From: Nigerium massiliense
GTDB taxonomy: Bacteria > Actinomycetota > Actinomycetes > Propionibacteriales > Propionibacteriaceae
Length of the DNA: 64,000 bases
Direction: 5' to 3'
NCBI RefSeq assembly: GCF_000826085.1
Contig: NZ_CCYM01000003.1
Span: 1,077,741 to 1,141,740, forward strand
Part shown: positions 34,037-42,985 of the stretch, piece after piece
Position numbering within the stretch: the first letter of the stretch is position 1
Layout: the number at the start of each line of letters is the position of its first letter
Made by a program: the position numbers and the translations under genes
The notes under the pieces: generated by a model
What the model was told of the DNA's origin: nothing
Seen by the model: the letters and a program-made list of their open reading frames with translations, nothing else
Database searches by the model: none

Positions 34037-34809
34037 CCTGGATCGCCCTGTTCCTGCTCAGCTTCGGGCTCGCGGACGCCGTCGGCAGCCTCCGCGACCG
34101 GCCGGGCTGGCTGGCGCCCGCCGTGGGCGGCGCCGCGTGGCTGGCCGGCCTTCTGACCGGCGGCCTCGCGGCCGACGCGGGCAGCTGGATCGTGTTCGCG
34201 TGCGGGGTCGCGGCGCTGCTGTGGTGGCGGCGCGAGGCCCCGGTCGCCGACCGCGACCGGTCCACCGCCCGACGGGCGCTGCTCGCTTTCGGCGTCCCCC
34301 TCGCGCTGCTGCTGGCGGCCTCGGGGCTCTCCCCCAGCGTCGGCGGGCCGCTACGGATGTGGCTCGGCAGCAGCCAACTCCCGGCGCTGGCCGGCCGCCC
34401 GGCGGCGTGGGTACTGATCCTGCTGGCCACGGCGCTGTTCAACGTGTCGTCGGCGAACCTGCTGGTGCGCGCGGTGCTCGTCGCGGTCGGGGCGTCCCCG
34501 TCGGCGGCCCAGCAGACGCCCGGGCCGGCGACGCTTCGTCCGGCTCAGCGGCTGCGCGGCGGACGGCTGCTCGGCCCGATGGAGCGGCTGCTCATCCTCG
34601 GCCTGACGGCGGCCGGGACGCTGGAGGCGGCCGCGCTCGTCATCGCTGCCAAGGGGCTGCTCCGGTTCCCCGAACTGCAGGCGGTGGCGCGCAGCGACGT
34701 CCCGCTGGGGCACAAGTCGACGACGGTCGACGAGGTCACCGAGTACTTCCTCGTCGGCAGCTTCACCAGCTGGCTGATCGCGCTGGGCTCCGCGGCGCTG
34801 GTGGGGTGA
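34033..34809 (+). CDS. Polytopic membrane protein coupled to SatD-like gene
   Basis: A 258-residue protein with about six or seven hydrophobic segments (for example 2-16, 30-48, 52-65, 85-100, 125-142 and 190-208). It ends in a loop with HKSTTVDEVTEYFLVGSFTSW before a last helix. I do not recognise an enzyme motif. ATG 34033 overlaps the SatD stop by four bases, a pairing that recurs in actinobacteria, so the two probably act together: a soluble DNA-binding partner and a membrane partner. The conserved-looking segment before the last helix (residues about 225-250) is the best candidate functional site. Confidence 0.7.
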   Translation: MTWIALFLLSFGLADAVGSLRDRPGWLAPAVGGAAWLAGLLTGGLAADAGSWIVFACGVAALLWWRREAPVADRDRSTARRALLAFGVPLALLLAASGLSPSVGGPLRMWLGSSQLPALAGRPAAWVLILLATALFNVSSANLLVRAVLVAVGASPSAAQQTPGPATLRPAQRLRGGRLLGPMERLLILGLTAAGTLEAAALVIAAKGLLRFPELQAVARSDVPLGHKSTTVDEVTEYFLVGSFTSWLIALGSAALVG

Positions 34810-34827
34810 GGCGCCGCGCGGCGTCCG

Positions 34828-35025
34828 TCAGCGCTTGTCGTCGTCCTCGTCGTCGTTGAAGCGCGGATCGTTGTCCCACTCCTCGTTGCGTTCCTGCACC
34901 TTCTCCAGGGCGTGGGCGGCTTCCTCCCGCGTCGGGTAGGGGCCCAGCCGGTCCTCGCTCCTGCACGCCTCGAACGGCTCCACCGCGTGGTGTTTCAGGC
35001 AGTAGTACCACTGTCCCTCGGCCAT
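34828..35025 (-). CDS. Small conserved actinobacterial protein (SPOR-like, acidic tail)
   Basis: A 65-residue cytoplasmic protein: QWYYCLKHHAVEPFEACR, then RLGPYPTREEAAHALEKV and a very acidic end (DDEDDDKR). Proteins of this pattern occur widely in actinobacteria and are often labelled SPOR-domain or hypothetical; the two Cys and paired His might bind metal. Start ATG 35025 is preferred over 35028 because it leaves six bases after GAGAGGG. It is divergent from map across a 65-bp gap. Function unknown. Confidence 0.7.
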   Translation of the reverse strand: MAEGQWYYCLKHHAVEPFEACRSEDRLGPYPTREEAAHALEKVQERNEEWDNDPRFNDDEDDDKR

Positions 35026-35090
35026 CATGTCCCTCTCCGTCGAGGCGGCCCGCCGGGGGTCCGCCGTGACGATCACACTATGATCGGCCC

Positions 35091-35954
35091 GTGACACCGA
35101 TCAAGCCTTATCCCATCACCCCCCGCCGTCCCGTTCCCCCGTCGATCGAGCGGCCCGTCTACGTGGACGTCGACGGCCCGGAACGCTACGACGGCCCGGA
35201 CGTGATGGACGCCGACGTCATCGAGCGGATGCGCGAGGTCGGCCGCATCGCAGCCGACGCGATGTACGTGGCGGGCGACGCGGTCGCCCCGGGTGTCACC
35301 ACCGACGAACTGGACGCCATCGCGCACGAGTACATGCTCGATCACGGCGCCTACCCGGCGTCGCTGGGCTACCGCGGCTTCCGCAAGTCGATCTGCACCT
35401 CGGTCAACGAGGTCATCTGCCACGGGATCCCCGACGCGCGCCCCCTCGAGGACGGCGACATCGTCAAGATCGACGTGACCGCCTACAAGAACGGGGTCCA
35501 TGGCGACAACTGCGCCACGTTCCTGTGCGGGGACGTCGACGAGCAGTCGAAGCTGCTCGCCGAGCGCACCCGCGAGGCGATGAACCGGGGCATCAAGGCC
35601 GTCCGGCCCGGGCGGCAGGTCAACGTGATCGGCCGCGTCATCGAGGCCTACGCCAAGCGGTTCGGCTACGGCGTCGTCCGCGATTACACCGGCCACGGCG
35701 TCCACACGGCGTTCCACTCGGGGCTGGTGATCCCGCACTACGACCACCCGTACTACAACACGACCATGCAGGTCGGCATGACCTTCACCGTCGAGCCGAT
35801 GCTGACGCTCGGTGACTACCGCTCCCACGTCTGGGACGACGACTGGACGGTCGTCACCAACGACCGCAGCCGGGTCGCCCAGTGGGAGCAGACGCTCGTC
35901 GTGACGCCGGAGGGCTCGGAGATCCTGACCGTCCCCTCGCGCCCGCTGGCCTGA
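35091..35954 (+). CDS. map: Methionine aminopeptidase type I
   Basis: A 287-residue metalloprotease that removes the starting methionine from new proteins. All five metal ligands are present: Asp128 and Asp139 ([17 protein letters not shown]), His202 ([11 protein letters not shown]), Glu235 (FTVEPML) and Glu266 (QWEQTLVV). The N-terminal 35 residues form the Pro-rich extension typical of actinobacterial type Ic enzymes, which binds near the ribosome exit. The start is GTG at 35091. The gene faces a RibD-like gene with only about 20 bases between the stops. Confidence 0.96.
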   Translation: MTPIKPYPITPRRPVPPSIERPVYVDVDGPERYDGPDVMDADVIERMREVGRIAADAMYVAGDAVAPGVTTDELDAIAHEYMLDHGAYPASLGYRGFRKSICTSVNEVICHGIPDARPLEDGDIVKIDVTAYKNGVHGDNCATFLCGDVDEQSKLLAERTREAMNRGIKAVRPGRQVNVIGRVIEAYAKRFGYGVVRDYTGHGVHTAFHSGLVIPHYDHPYYNTTMQVGMTFTVEPMLTLGDYRSHVWDDDWTVVTNDRSRVAQWEQTLVVTPEGSEILTVPSRPLA

Positions 35955-35975
35955 CCCGGCCCGCGGGCGGTCCGC

Positions 35976-36551
35976 TCAGCGCGTCCGCACCTGACGGTAC
36001 GTCTGCAGCACCACGCCGCCGGGAAGCTCGTCGGCGGCGGTGAGCTCGTAGGGGCGCGGTCCGCCGGCGGGCAGCAAAGGGATGCCGGAGCCGAGGAGGA
36101 CCGGGTTCACCTTGATCTGGATCTCATCGATCAGCTCGACCAGCTGGGCGGCCAGGTCGGCGCCGCCGCACAGCCAGATGTCCCTGCCCGGCTCCTCCTT
36201 CAGCTGCCGGACGGCGCCGGCGACGTCGCCCGAGATGACGCTCAGGCCCTCGGCGTCGGGCAGAGCGCGGTGGGTGGCGACGACCTGCCGCAGGTGCGGA
36301 TAGGCGCCGCCGGTGAGGCCGGCGTCCAGCGCCGGCTGATAGGTGCGATACCCCATCACCACCGTGTCGAAGCGGCGCGGCGGCGCGTCCACCCCGAGGG
36401 CCTCCCGCGCGTGCGCCGGGCACGTCTCCGGATAGCGGTCGAACAGGACGGCGAGCGTGGCCGGGTCCTGCGGGAACGCGGAGAAGTCGCCGTCGGGGTC
36501 GGCGATGAAGGCGTCCAGCGAGGCGGCGACGTAGTAGACGAGGTCGCGCAT
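35976..36551 (-). CDS. RibD C-terminal/dihydrofolate-reductase-like oxidoreductase
   Basis: A 191-residue protein of the stand-alone RibD-C (DHFR-like) family. MRDLVYYVAASLDAFIADPDGDFS is the usual opening, RFDTVVMGYRTYQPAL and DIWLCGGADLAAQLVELIDEI are the NADPH-binding and family motifs, and VLLGSGIPLLP follows. Members use NADPH; true substrates are mostly unknown. ATG 36551 is chosen because the conserved N-terminus begins there, though the frame is open for 200 more bases upstream. The neighbour rnpB is transcribed in the same direction. Confidence 0.85.
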   Translation of the reverse strand: MRDLVYYVAASLDAFIADPDGDFSAFPQDPATLAVLFDRYPETCPAHAREALGVDAPPRRFDTVVMGYRTYQPALDAGLTGGAYPHLRQVVATHRALPDAEGLSVISGDVAGAVRQLKEEPGRDIWLCGGADLAAQLVELIDEIQIKVNPVLLGSGIPLLPAGGPRPYELTAADELPGGVVLQTYRQVRTR

Positions 36552-36623
36552 CGTTCTCCGTTCACAGCACACGTGTCGTGGTTGCCTTGGCCAGCCACCG
36601 TCGGCAGTCCGGGCTTCTGAGGG

Positions 36624-37035
36624 GACGAGCCGGCCTATAAGCCGGATTCTGTGACCGCATGGGCCGGCGATCATCCATCTGCGACGGCTGTTGCCAACCG
36701 CCTTCGGCCTGCCCGGAGGCAGAGCCGTGCAACCTACCCGGACGCCTCGCGCGGGCAACGCTCGAACGGCGTCCGCGGGCCCGAAGGCCCTTCTTGGTCT
36801 TGCTCCGGGTGGGGTTTACCGAGCCGCCCCAGTCACCTGGGGCGCTGGTGGTCTCTTACACCACCGTTTCACCCTTACCCTGGCGGCCGGTGGTCGCCCA
36901 CCGCGTTCCAGGGCGGTCTGTTTTCTGTGGCACTGTCCCGCGGGTCACCCCGGGTGGGCGTTACCCACCACCCTGCCCTGTGGAGTCCGGACTTTCCTCG
37001 ACGCCGCGGCGCCGCGACCGCCCGGCCGACTCGTC
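36624..37035 (-). ncRNA. rnpB: RNase P RNA (bacterial type A)
   Basis: About 412 nt on the minus strand. The near-universal 5' core reads GAGGAAAGTCCGGACTCCAC followed by AGGGCAGGGTGG, and the 3' end carries ATAAGCCGG after AGAATCCGG. The ends pair as P1: GACGAGTCGGCC at the 5' side (37035 downward) with GGCCGGCTCGTC at 36624 upward, including one G-U pair. This is the catalytic RNA that trims tRNA 5' leaders. The ends are set by P1 and may be a few bases off. Reading frames drawn across this region are not genes. Confidence 0.95.
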
Positions 37036-37144
37036 CAGCGGAGCAGTTTACGCGGCCAGCGTCGCGAAGCGCCAACTGAGACCGCCACCGCGCACGCGGG
37101 GCCGGCCACGCGCCCGCCTGGACGGCCCCGTCCGGGCGGGTTGG

Positions 37145-38575
37145 TCAGCCGCGTACCTCGAACTGGACGGTTCCCTCCAGCAGGTCGGCCTTCACCAGGA
37201 CGGACTGCTGCTCCTCGCCCAGCTTCATGCCCGGCCCGCTGACCGGGCCCTGCACGGCGGGGTCGGTGAGCTGCATGGTGCCGCGGCCCTTCTTCTCGTC
37301 GAGCTCGATGACGGTGCCGGTGAACGTCGTGCCGACGTAGGGCGTCAGCACGAGCGCCTCGACGAGGTCGATGATGCCGCGCTCGTACTTCTTCGCGCGC
37401 TGGTCGGCGGCGGCCATCTCCGCGGGCAGCGCGTCGAGGGCGTCCAGCACCCAGGCGGGCACCGGCTGCCCGGACGCGATCGCGAGGCACACCTCGTTGG
37501 CGTACCGGTCCACCAGCCGGCGCAGCGGCGCGGTGCAGTGCGCGTACGGCGTCGCCAGCGCCGCGTGCAGCGGCTGTTCGGGCGCGGTGCCGTTGAACGC
37601 GGCATAGCCGGCGCCGCGGAACAACGTCGTGCACGCGTTGAGCATCGCGGCGTGCGCCGGGTCGGCCGGATCGAGCGAGCGGACGAAGTCGGGGTAGGCC
37701 ATCTGGGCGGGCCACGCGATGTGCAGCCCCTTCGCGACGTTGTGAAGCCGGTCGATGTCCCCGGGCTTCGCGGGCGGTAGCGTGCGGACGATGCCGACCT
37801 TCGCGTCCAGCATCATCGTGGCGGCGCAGATGCCGGTCAGCAGCGAGATCTGGGCGTTCCAGCCCTCGACCGGGAGCGACGCCCGGAACTCGAGCTTCCA
37901 GACGTCCCCCGTCGCGTGCACCTCCTGATCGGGCACCGGAAGGCTGACGCCGCCGCGGTCGATCTCGACCTGCTCGCGCAGCTGCCCGACGGTGCGCAGC
38001 AACTGCAGCATCGGCGAGGCGGAGCCGTCGTCCAGCGCCGCCTGCACGCCGGGATAGGTGAGCTGCTCACGGCTGCGCACGCGGGCGCGGCTGACGCTCA
38101 CGCCGGTCACCTCGCCCGCCTTGTCGAGCGCGATGTCCCACACCACGGCGGGCCGAACCTGGCCGGCAAGCAGGCTCGCGGCGCCTTCCGAGAGGACGGG
38201 CGGGTGCAGCGGGGTGCGCTTGTGCGGGGCGTACAGGGTGACGCCGCGGGCGTGGCACTCGGCGTCGATCGCACCGCCGGGGCGGACGAACGCGGCGACG
38301 TCGGCGATGGCGTAGCGGACGCGGTAGCCGTCACCCTCGGCGGCGATGTGCAACGCCTGATCGAGGTCCTTCGACCCTTCGGGGTCGATGGTCACGAACT
38401 CGATCCCCGTCAGGTCCTGCTCGGGCAGCGCGGGATTGCGCGCCGCCTGCTCGGCCTCGGCGAGGACCTCGGGCGGGAAGTCCGCGGGGACGTCCAGCTG
38501 GTCGTTGAGCCGCGCCACCCCCGCGCGCAGTTCCTCGGGGATCGCCTCCCGGACGCGGACCTGGCGCGCCGGCAC
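37145..38575 (-). CDS. RNB-domain 3'-5' exoribonuclease (RNase II/R family)
   Basis: A 476-residue exonuclease consisting almost only of the RNB catalytic domain. The acidic cluster TIDPEGSKDLDQA gives Asp64, Asp70 and Asp72. YAIADVAAFVRPGGAIDAE, APHKRTPLHPPVLSEGAASLL and PYAHCTAPLRRLVDRYANE are the other RNB motifs; the last holds the catalytic Arg. The cold-shock domains of full RNase R and an S1 domain are short or missing, as in other actinobacterial versions. The GTG start at 38575 follows the stop of the small acidic gene by one base. It lies beside rnpB. Confidence 0.9.
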   Translation of the reverse strand: MPARQVRVREAIPEELRAGVARLNDQLDVPADFPPEVLAEAEQAARNPALPEQDLTGIEFVTIDPEGSKDLDQALHIAAEGDGYRVRYAIADVAAFVRPGGAIDAECHARGVTLYAPHKRTPLHPPVLSEGAASLLAGQVRPAVVWDIALDKAGEVTGVSVSRARVRSREQLTYPGVQAALDDGSASPMLQLLRTVGQLREQVEIDRGGVSLPVPDQEVHATGDVWKLEFRASLPVEGWNAQISLLTGICAATMMLDAKVGIVRTLPPAKPGDIDRLHNVAKGLHIAWPAQMAYPDFVRSLDPADPAHAAMLNACTTLFRGAGYAAFNGTAPEQPLHAALATPYAHCTAPLRRLVDRYANEVCLAIASGQPVPAWVLDALDALPAEMAAADQRAKKYERGIIDLVEALVLTPYVGTTFTGTVIELDEKKGRGTMQLTDPAVQGPVSGPGMKLGEEQQSVLVKADLLEGTVQFEVRG

Positions 38576-38576
38576 G

Positions 38577-38801
38577 TCAGCGCTCGGAGACGGGGCCGGT
38601 CGGGTCCTGGGTGGGACGCGTCACGCGGGTGTCCTGTTCACCGGCGATCGCCGGCGCGGGCATGCCGTCCTGCTCGGACTCCTCGGCGGGGCGCTCGCGG
38701 CCGGCGCGGTCGTCCATCGGCTCGGCGGGCTCGCCATGCATGCCCGTCGCCTGCGGGCGGGCGTCGTTGGCGGGATCGGTGTTGCTGCTCTGCTCAGTCA
38801 C
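38577..38801 (-). CDS. Small disordered hypothetical protein upstream of the RNB ribonuclease
   Basis: A 74-residue hydrophilic protein with many Asp, Glu, Pro and Gln and no hydrophobic core, probably disordered. GTG 38801 has a good GGGAGGAT Shine-Dalgarno, and its stop lies one base before the ribonuclease start, so translation is likely coupled. Homology is not recognised. It may mainly serve to couple translation of the nuclease. Confidence 0.55.
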   Translation of the reverse strand: MTEQSSNTDPANDARPQATGMHGEPAEPMDDRAGRERPAEESEQDGMPAPAIAGEQDTRVTRPTQDPTGPVSER

Positions 38802-38873
38802 GGCCCCATCCTCCCTAACCGGGGGCCACAACGAAAGTGCCTCGCCCCAACGGTTCGGTCACGGACGCTCGGC

Positions 38874-39617
38874 TCACAGCCCCGATTCGCCGGTGCGCAC
38901 CAGGATGCGGTTGCACTCCTCGCACCGCAGGACGTCGTCGGGCGCGGCCGCCCGGTAGCGGTTCAGATCGGCGCTGTTGGCCTCGAGCTGGCAGCCGCCG
39001 CAGCGGCCGTGCTGCAGTTCGGCCGCCCCGACACCGCCCCCCTTCGCGGCGATCTTCGTGTAGAGGGCCAAGAGGTCCGCGGGCAGCTCGGCGGCGACGG
39101 CGCCCCGCTCGAGCGTGCGCTCCGCGATGTCGGCGTCGATGGTCGCGAACGCCTCGTCCCGCCGCGCCACCAGATCTCGCAGGCCGGCGTCGTCGGACGC
39201 CCGACGCTCGGTGAGCTCCGCGAGTTCACCCTGGGCGGCCTCGGAGCGCTCCATCACCTCGAGCTGGGCATCCTCGAGGTCGGAGATGCGCCGGTGCAGG
39301 TGCTCGATCTCCTCGGTCATCGAGCGCAGCGCCTTGGGGTCGCTGACCGACCCGTCGTCCACGCGCTTTTGGTTACGGGCCAACCGCTCTCGGACGGGGA
39401 CGAGGTCTGCCTCCGCTTTCGCGAGCTCACCCTCCAGGTCGGAGCTGCGGGTGCGGGCGGCGACGATCTCCTCCGACAGCGCCGTCCGGCGCCCCTGCGC
39501 GCCGGCGATCTCCTTCAGTTCGGGCAGGGTCCGGCGGCGATGCTCCAGCTGGGCGAGGTTCGTGTCGAGCGCCTGAAGATCCAGGAGCCGTCGCTGTGCT
39601 TGCGGAGCAGCCTTCAT
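38874..39617 (-). CDS. Coiled-coil protein with C-terminal zinc ribbon (CT398/Rv2229c-like)
   Basis: A 247-residue protein. Residues about 5-175 form a long antiparallel coiled coil rich in Arg/Glu/Leu. The last 50 residues form a C4-type zinc ribbon with CGGC and CEEC pairs (about 203-206 and 235-238). Family members form hook-shaped dimers suspected to bind nucleic acid or RNA-modification enzymes; no fixed function is known. Start ATG 39617 is preferred to the upstream ATG 39662 since the coiled coil begins there and GAGAGGACGCACC precedes it. It is divergent from the phosphatase gene. Confidence 0.85.
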   Translation of the reverse strand: MKAAPQAQRRLLDLQALDTNLAQLEHRRRTLPELKEIAGAQGRRTALSEEIVAARTRSSDLEGELAKAEADLVPVRERLARNQKRVDDGSVSDPKALRSMTEEIEHLHRRISDLEDAQLEVMERSEAAQGELAELTERRASDDAGLRDLVARRDEAFATIDADIAERTLERGAVAAELPADLLALYTKIAAKGGGVGAAELQHGRCGGCQLEANSADLNRYRAAAPDDVLRCEECNRILVRTGESGL

Positions 39618-39715
39618 GGTGCGTCCTCTCCTCGTCCGCCGTTCGAACCGCTGAACCGCCACTCTAGCGTCCGCAACAGGTGCGGAAACGGGCCGGTTCA
39701 GGCGAAGATGGTCCC

Positions 39716-40279
39716 ATGACAGACCTCTACCTCGTCCGGCACGGGGAGACCGAATGGAGCAAGTCGGGCCAGCACACCTCGGTGACCGACCTGGAACTGA
39801 CCGAGCACGGCGTCGAGCAGGCGAAGTCCCTGCGCGACCGCCTCGATCCCGCTGAGTTCGGCCTCGTCCTCTCCAGCCCCCGCACCCGCGCCCAGCAGAC
39901 CGCCCGCTACGCCGGCTTCACCGACTTCGAGATCGACGACGACCTCCAGGAGTGGAACTACGGCGACTACGAGGGCCTCACCAGCAAGACCATCCGCAAG
40001 GAACACCACCCGGGTTGGCGCATCTGGTTCAACGGCTGCCCGAACGGCGAGAGCGCCGAACAGGTGCGCGCCCGGCTGACGCACGTCGTGCGCCGCGTCC
40101 GCGAGTCCGGCGTCGACAAGGCCATCTGCTTCGGCCACGGGCACAGCTCCCGCGTGCTGGCGCTCAGCTGGCTCGACTTCCCGATCATCTTCGGCCAGAG
40201 CTTCCCCGTCGAGGTCGCCAGCGTCTCGGTGCTGGGCCGCGAGAAGGAGTCGTGGGCCATCCTGCGCTGGAACAGCTGA
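39716..40279 (+). CDS. Histidine phosphatase family protein (phosphoglycerate mutase-like)
   Basis: A 187-residue enzyme with the catalytic LVRHGETEWSKSG motif (phospho-His in RHG), SSPRTRAQQTA for the second Arg, the acid in EWNYGDYEG, and the second His in ICFGHGHSSRVL. The short length and lack of the long mutase insert favour a phosphatase, for example acid phosphatase or sugar/alpha-ribazole phosphatase, rather than a glycolytic mutase. ATG 39716 begins at the conserved N-terminus. A strong hairpin follows. Confidence 0.9.
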   Translation: MTDLYLVRHGETEWSKSGQHTSVTDLELTEHGVEQAKSLRDRLDPAEFGLVLSSPRTRAQQTARYAGFTDFEIDDDLQEWNYGDYEGLTSKTIRKEHHPGWRIWFNGCPNGESAEQVRARLTHVVRRVRESGVDKAICFGHGHSSRVLALSWLDFPIIFGQSFPVEVASVSVLGREKESWAILRWNS

Positions 40280-40296
40280 CCGGCACCTCCGTCCGA

Positions 40297-40328
40297 TCCG
40301 CCCTCCCCGTCACCACGGGGAGGGCGGA
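40297..40328 (+). terminator. Hairpin terminator after the histidine phosphatase gene
   Basis: TCCGCCCTCCCCGT (40297-40310), loop CACC, ACGGGGAGGGCGGA (40315-40328): 14 perfect pairs in the gap before the aminopeptidase gene. Confidence 0.8.
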
Positions 40329-40376
40329 GTACGTTGGACGGCGGAACGCGCGAGTCGCTCGAAGGAGACGTAACTG

Positions 40377-41855
40377 ATGACGAGCAAGAAGCAGCCCCCC
40401 AAGCTCGACAACCGGCAACAGCCCTTTTCGGAGGCGTTCGTCGAGTTCATCCCGCAGAACTGGGCGCCCTACGACACGACGCTGCCCGAGCGGCTGCCCG
40501 CGGCCGAGGCCGCAGTGGCGCGCAGGGACGCCGTCGCCGCCGCCTTCCCGGGCGAGCGCATCGTCATCCCGGCGGGACCGCTGAGGACCCGCTCCAACGA
40601 CACCGACTACCGCTACCGGGCGCACACCGCGTTCGCCCACCTCACCGGGCTGGGCACCGACCGCGAGCCGGACGCCGTCCTGGTGATCGAGCCGACCGGG
40701 GAGGGCCACGAGGACGTCCTCTACTTCCGGCCCCGCGCGCCGCGGACCGACCCCGAGTTCTACGCCGACGCCCGCTACGGCGAGATGTGGGTGGGCCAGC
40801 GCGAGTCGCTGGAGGAGATGGAGGCCTTGACCGGGCTCGGCTGCCGCCACCTCGGCGAACTGCCCGTCGACCTGGCCGACACCGGATCGATCGCCGGCGT
40901 CCGGGTGCTCCGCGACGTGGACGCCCCCGTCACCGCGCTGGTCGACGAGGTCGCTCGCGCCGCCGGCTCCGAGCGTGACCCGCAGGCGGACGCCGAGCTG
41001 GCCACCATGGTCTCCGAACTGCGCCTGACCAAGGACGACTTCGAGATCGCGGAGCTGCAGGCGGCGTGCGACGCCACCGCAGAGGCGTTCGAGGCGGTCG
41101 TCCGGGAGTTCCCGCAGGCCGTCGCCAAGGGGCGTGGCGAGCGGTGGGTCGAGGGCGTCTTCGGCCTGCACGCCCGGCACGCCGGCAACGCCGTCGGCTA
41201 CGACTCGATCGCCGCGGCCGGCGACCACGCGAACACGCTGCACTGGATCCGCAACGACGGCGACGTCCGGCCCGGCGACATGATCCTCATCGACGCCGGC
41301 ATCGAGCTCGACAGCCTCTACACCGCCGACATCACCCGCACCCTCCCCGTCACGGGCACCTACTCGCCCGAGCAGCGCAAGGTCTACGAGGCCGTCCTCG
41401 ACGCCCAGCGCGCCGGCATGGCCGCGGCGCGCGCCGGGGCGACCTTCTCCGACGTGCACGACGCGGCGATCCGGGTGGTCGCGACGTACCTGCACGAGTG
41501 GGGCATCCTTCCCGTGGACGTCGAGCAGTCCCTCGACCCGACGCGCGGCGGACATCACCGGCGCTGGATGGTGCACGGGACGTCCCACCACCTCGGCATG
41601 GACGTCCACGACTGCGCCCAGGCGCGCAACGAGCAGTACCGGCACGGGACGCTGCGTCCCGGTATGGTCATCACGGTGGAACCGGGGATCTACTTCAAGT
41701 CGACCGACCTGATGGTTCCGCCCGAGTTGCGCGGCATCGGCGTCCGCATCGAGGACGACATCCTCATCACCGACGACGAGCCCCGAATCCTGTCCGACAA
41801 GCTGCCCCGCGAGCCGGACGCCGTCGAAGAGTGGATGGCACGCCTGTTGCCCTGA
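40377..41855 (+). CDS. pepP: Aminopeptidase P (Xaa-Pro aminopeptidase)
   Basis: A 492-residue M24-family metallopeptidase that removes an N-terminal residue before proline. N-terminal domain (about 20-200) is the usual creatinase-like half with RSNDTDYRYRAHTAFAHLTG. The catalytic half has the metal ligands in LIDAGIELDSLYTADITRT (two Asp), the His in MVHGTSHHLGMDVHD, and Glu in ITVEPGIYF and VRIEDDILIT. The start has GAAGGAG nine bases upstream. The CorA gene follows in 17 bases, so the two may be co-transcribed. Length and motifs are normal. Confidence 0.93.
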   Translation: MTSKKQPPKLDNRQQPFSEAFVEFIPQNWAPYDTTLPERLPAAEAAVARRDAVAAAFPGERIVIPAGPLRTRSNDTDYRYRAHTAFAHLTGLGTDREPDAVLVIEPTGEGHEDVLYFRPRAPRTDPEFYADARYGEMWVGQRESLEEMEALTGLGCRHLGELPVDLADTGSIAGVRVLRDVDAPVTALVDEVARAAGSERDPQADAELATMVSELRLTKDDFEIAELQAACDATAEAFEAVVREFPQAVAKGRGERWVEGVFGLHARHAGNAVGYDSIAAAGDHANTLHWIRNDGDVRPGDMILIDAGIELDSLYTADITRTLPVTGTYSPEQRKVYEAVLDAQRAGMAAARAGATFSDVHDAAIRVVATYLHEWGILPVDVEQSLDPTRGGHHRRWMVHGTSHHLGMDVHDCAQARNEQYRHGTLRPGMVITVEPGIYFKSTDLMVPPELRGIGVRIEDDILITDDEPRILSDKLPREPDAVEEWMARLLP

Positions 41856-41871
41856 CTCGAAAGGAAGGGCC

Positions 41872-42918
41872 ATGGCGTCGAGCAGCCATGCGCGCGCAGC
41901 CAGGCAGAACGCCTACCAGCTGACCGAGCGGCCGGGCGTGAGCTGGGCGTGGTACGCGGACGGACGGCGGCAGCCGACCGACGACTTCCGGCACGCCGTC
42001 GAGAGCGCCCGCTCCGACGCGGGCTACGTCTGGCTCGGGCTGCGCGACCCGTCCGAGGAACTCATGGACGACGTCGCGATGCTGTTCGAGTTGCACGAAC
42101 TGGCCAGCGAGGACGTCATCGAAGGCCACAAGCGCTCGAAGCTGGAGGCGTTCGACGACAGCCTGTTCATGGTCATCTCCACCGTCGACTACGTGGAGCA
42201 CGACAAGCTGACCGAGACGTCCGAGATCGTGTCGACCGGCGAGATCATGGTGTTCCTCGGGTCCTGGTACGTCATCACGGTGCGCAAGGGCGGCCGCCCG
42301 CAGATGCGCAACCTGCGCCGCGGGTTCGAGAGCGACCGCGCCGAGATGGAGATGGGCCCCTGGCGGGTCCTGTACCGGGTGCTCGACCTCGTCATCGACG
42401 ACTTCGCGGAGACAGGCCGCGAGATGGAGACCGACGTCGGAGAGGTCGAGGCGGCCGTCTTCGCCAAGGACGGCACCCACGAGATCGAGCGGCCCTACCA
42501 ACTCAAGCGCGAGCTCATCGAGTTCAAGCGCACCGTGCATCCGCTGCAGGCGCCGTTGACGGTGTTGCAGACCCGCCCCTTCCCCGCCATCCCCGAGGAC
42601 GCGCGCGCCTACTTCCGCGAGCTCGGCGACCACCTGCTGGCCACGCGCGAGAGCATCGCGTCGCTCGACGAGGTGCTGACGTCGGTGCTGAGCGCCGCGC
42701 TCACCCGCACGTCCGTGGCCGACAACCAGGACATGCGCAAGATCTCCGCGGCGGTGGCGATGCTGGCGGTGCCGACGCTGATCGGCGCCATCTACGGGAT
42801 GAACTTCGACAACATGCCCGAGCTGCACACCAAGTACGGCTACTTCGTGGTGCTCGGCGTGATGGCCACCGGCATGCTGCTGGTCTGGCTGTACTTCCGC
42901 CGCAGGCGCTGGCTCTGA
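41872..42918 (+). CDS. corA: CorA-family magnesium/cobalt transporter
   Basis: A 348-residue homopentameric divalent-cation channel. A large cytoplasmic domain precedes two C-terminal helices, the first ending in the signature YGMNFDNMPE (pore loop), the second followed by a basic end RRRRW. Residues 285-348 hold the pore and anchor. The cytoplasmic part has the usual EDVIEGHKRSKLEAFD segment. The start ATG 41872 has AAAGGAAGGG. The nearby MgtE-N/CBS protein (48075-49343) is a second magnesium-linked gene; both occur near mrp and tatB in other actinobacteria too. Confidence 0.93.
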   Translation: MASSSHARAARQNAYQLTERPGVSWAWYADGRRQPTDDFRHAVESARSDAGYVWLGLRDPSEELMDDVAMLFELHELASEDVIEGHKRSKLEAFDDSLFMVISTVDYVEHDKLTETSEIVSTGEIMVFLGSWYVITVRKGGRPQMRNLRRGFESDRAEMEMGPWRVLYRVLDLVIDDFAETGREMETDVGEVEAAVFAKDGTHEIERPYQLKRELIEFKRTVHPLQAPLTVLQTRPFPAIPEDARAYFRELGDHLLATRESIASLDEVLTSVLSAALTRTSVADNQDMRKISAAVAMLAVPTLIGAIYGMNFDNMPELHTKYGYFVVLGVMATGMLLVWLYFRRRRWL

Positions 42919-42985
42919 GGACGCCGCGGCTCCCGCATGGTGAAGCCGCCCACCGGCCGCAGGGCGTCCCCTCTACGATGCAGGC

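Noticed and set aside
36659..37780. Plus- and minus-strand frames over 36.6-37.1 kb
   Set aside because: The region is the RNase P RNA gene with intact conserved core and P1 pairing, so reading frames there are chance.
39630..39660. GGTTCGAAC-like sequence as a tRNA T-arm
   Set aside because: No acceptor or anticodon stem can be built around it; it lies in the leader of the zinc-ribbon gene.
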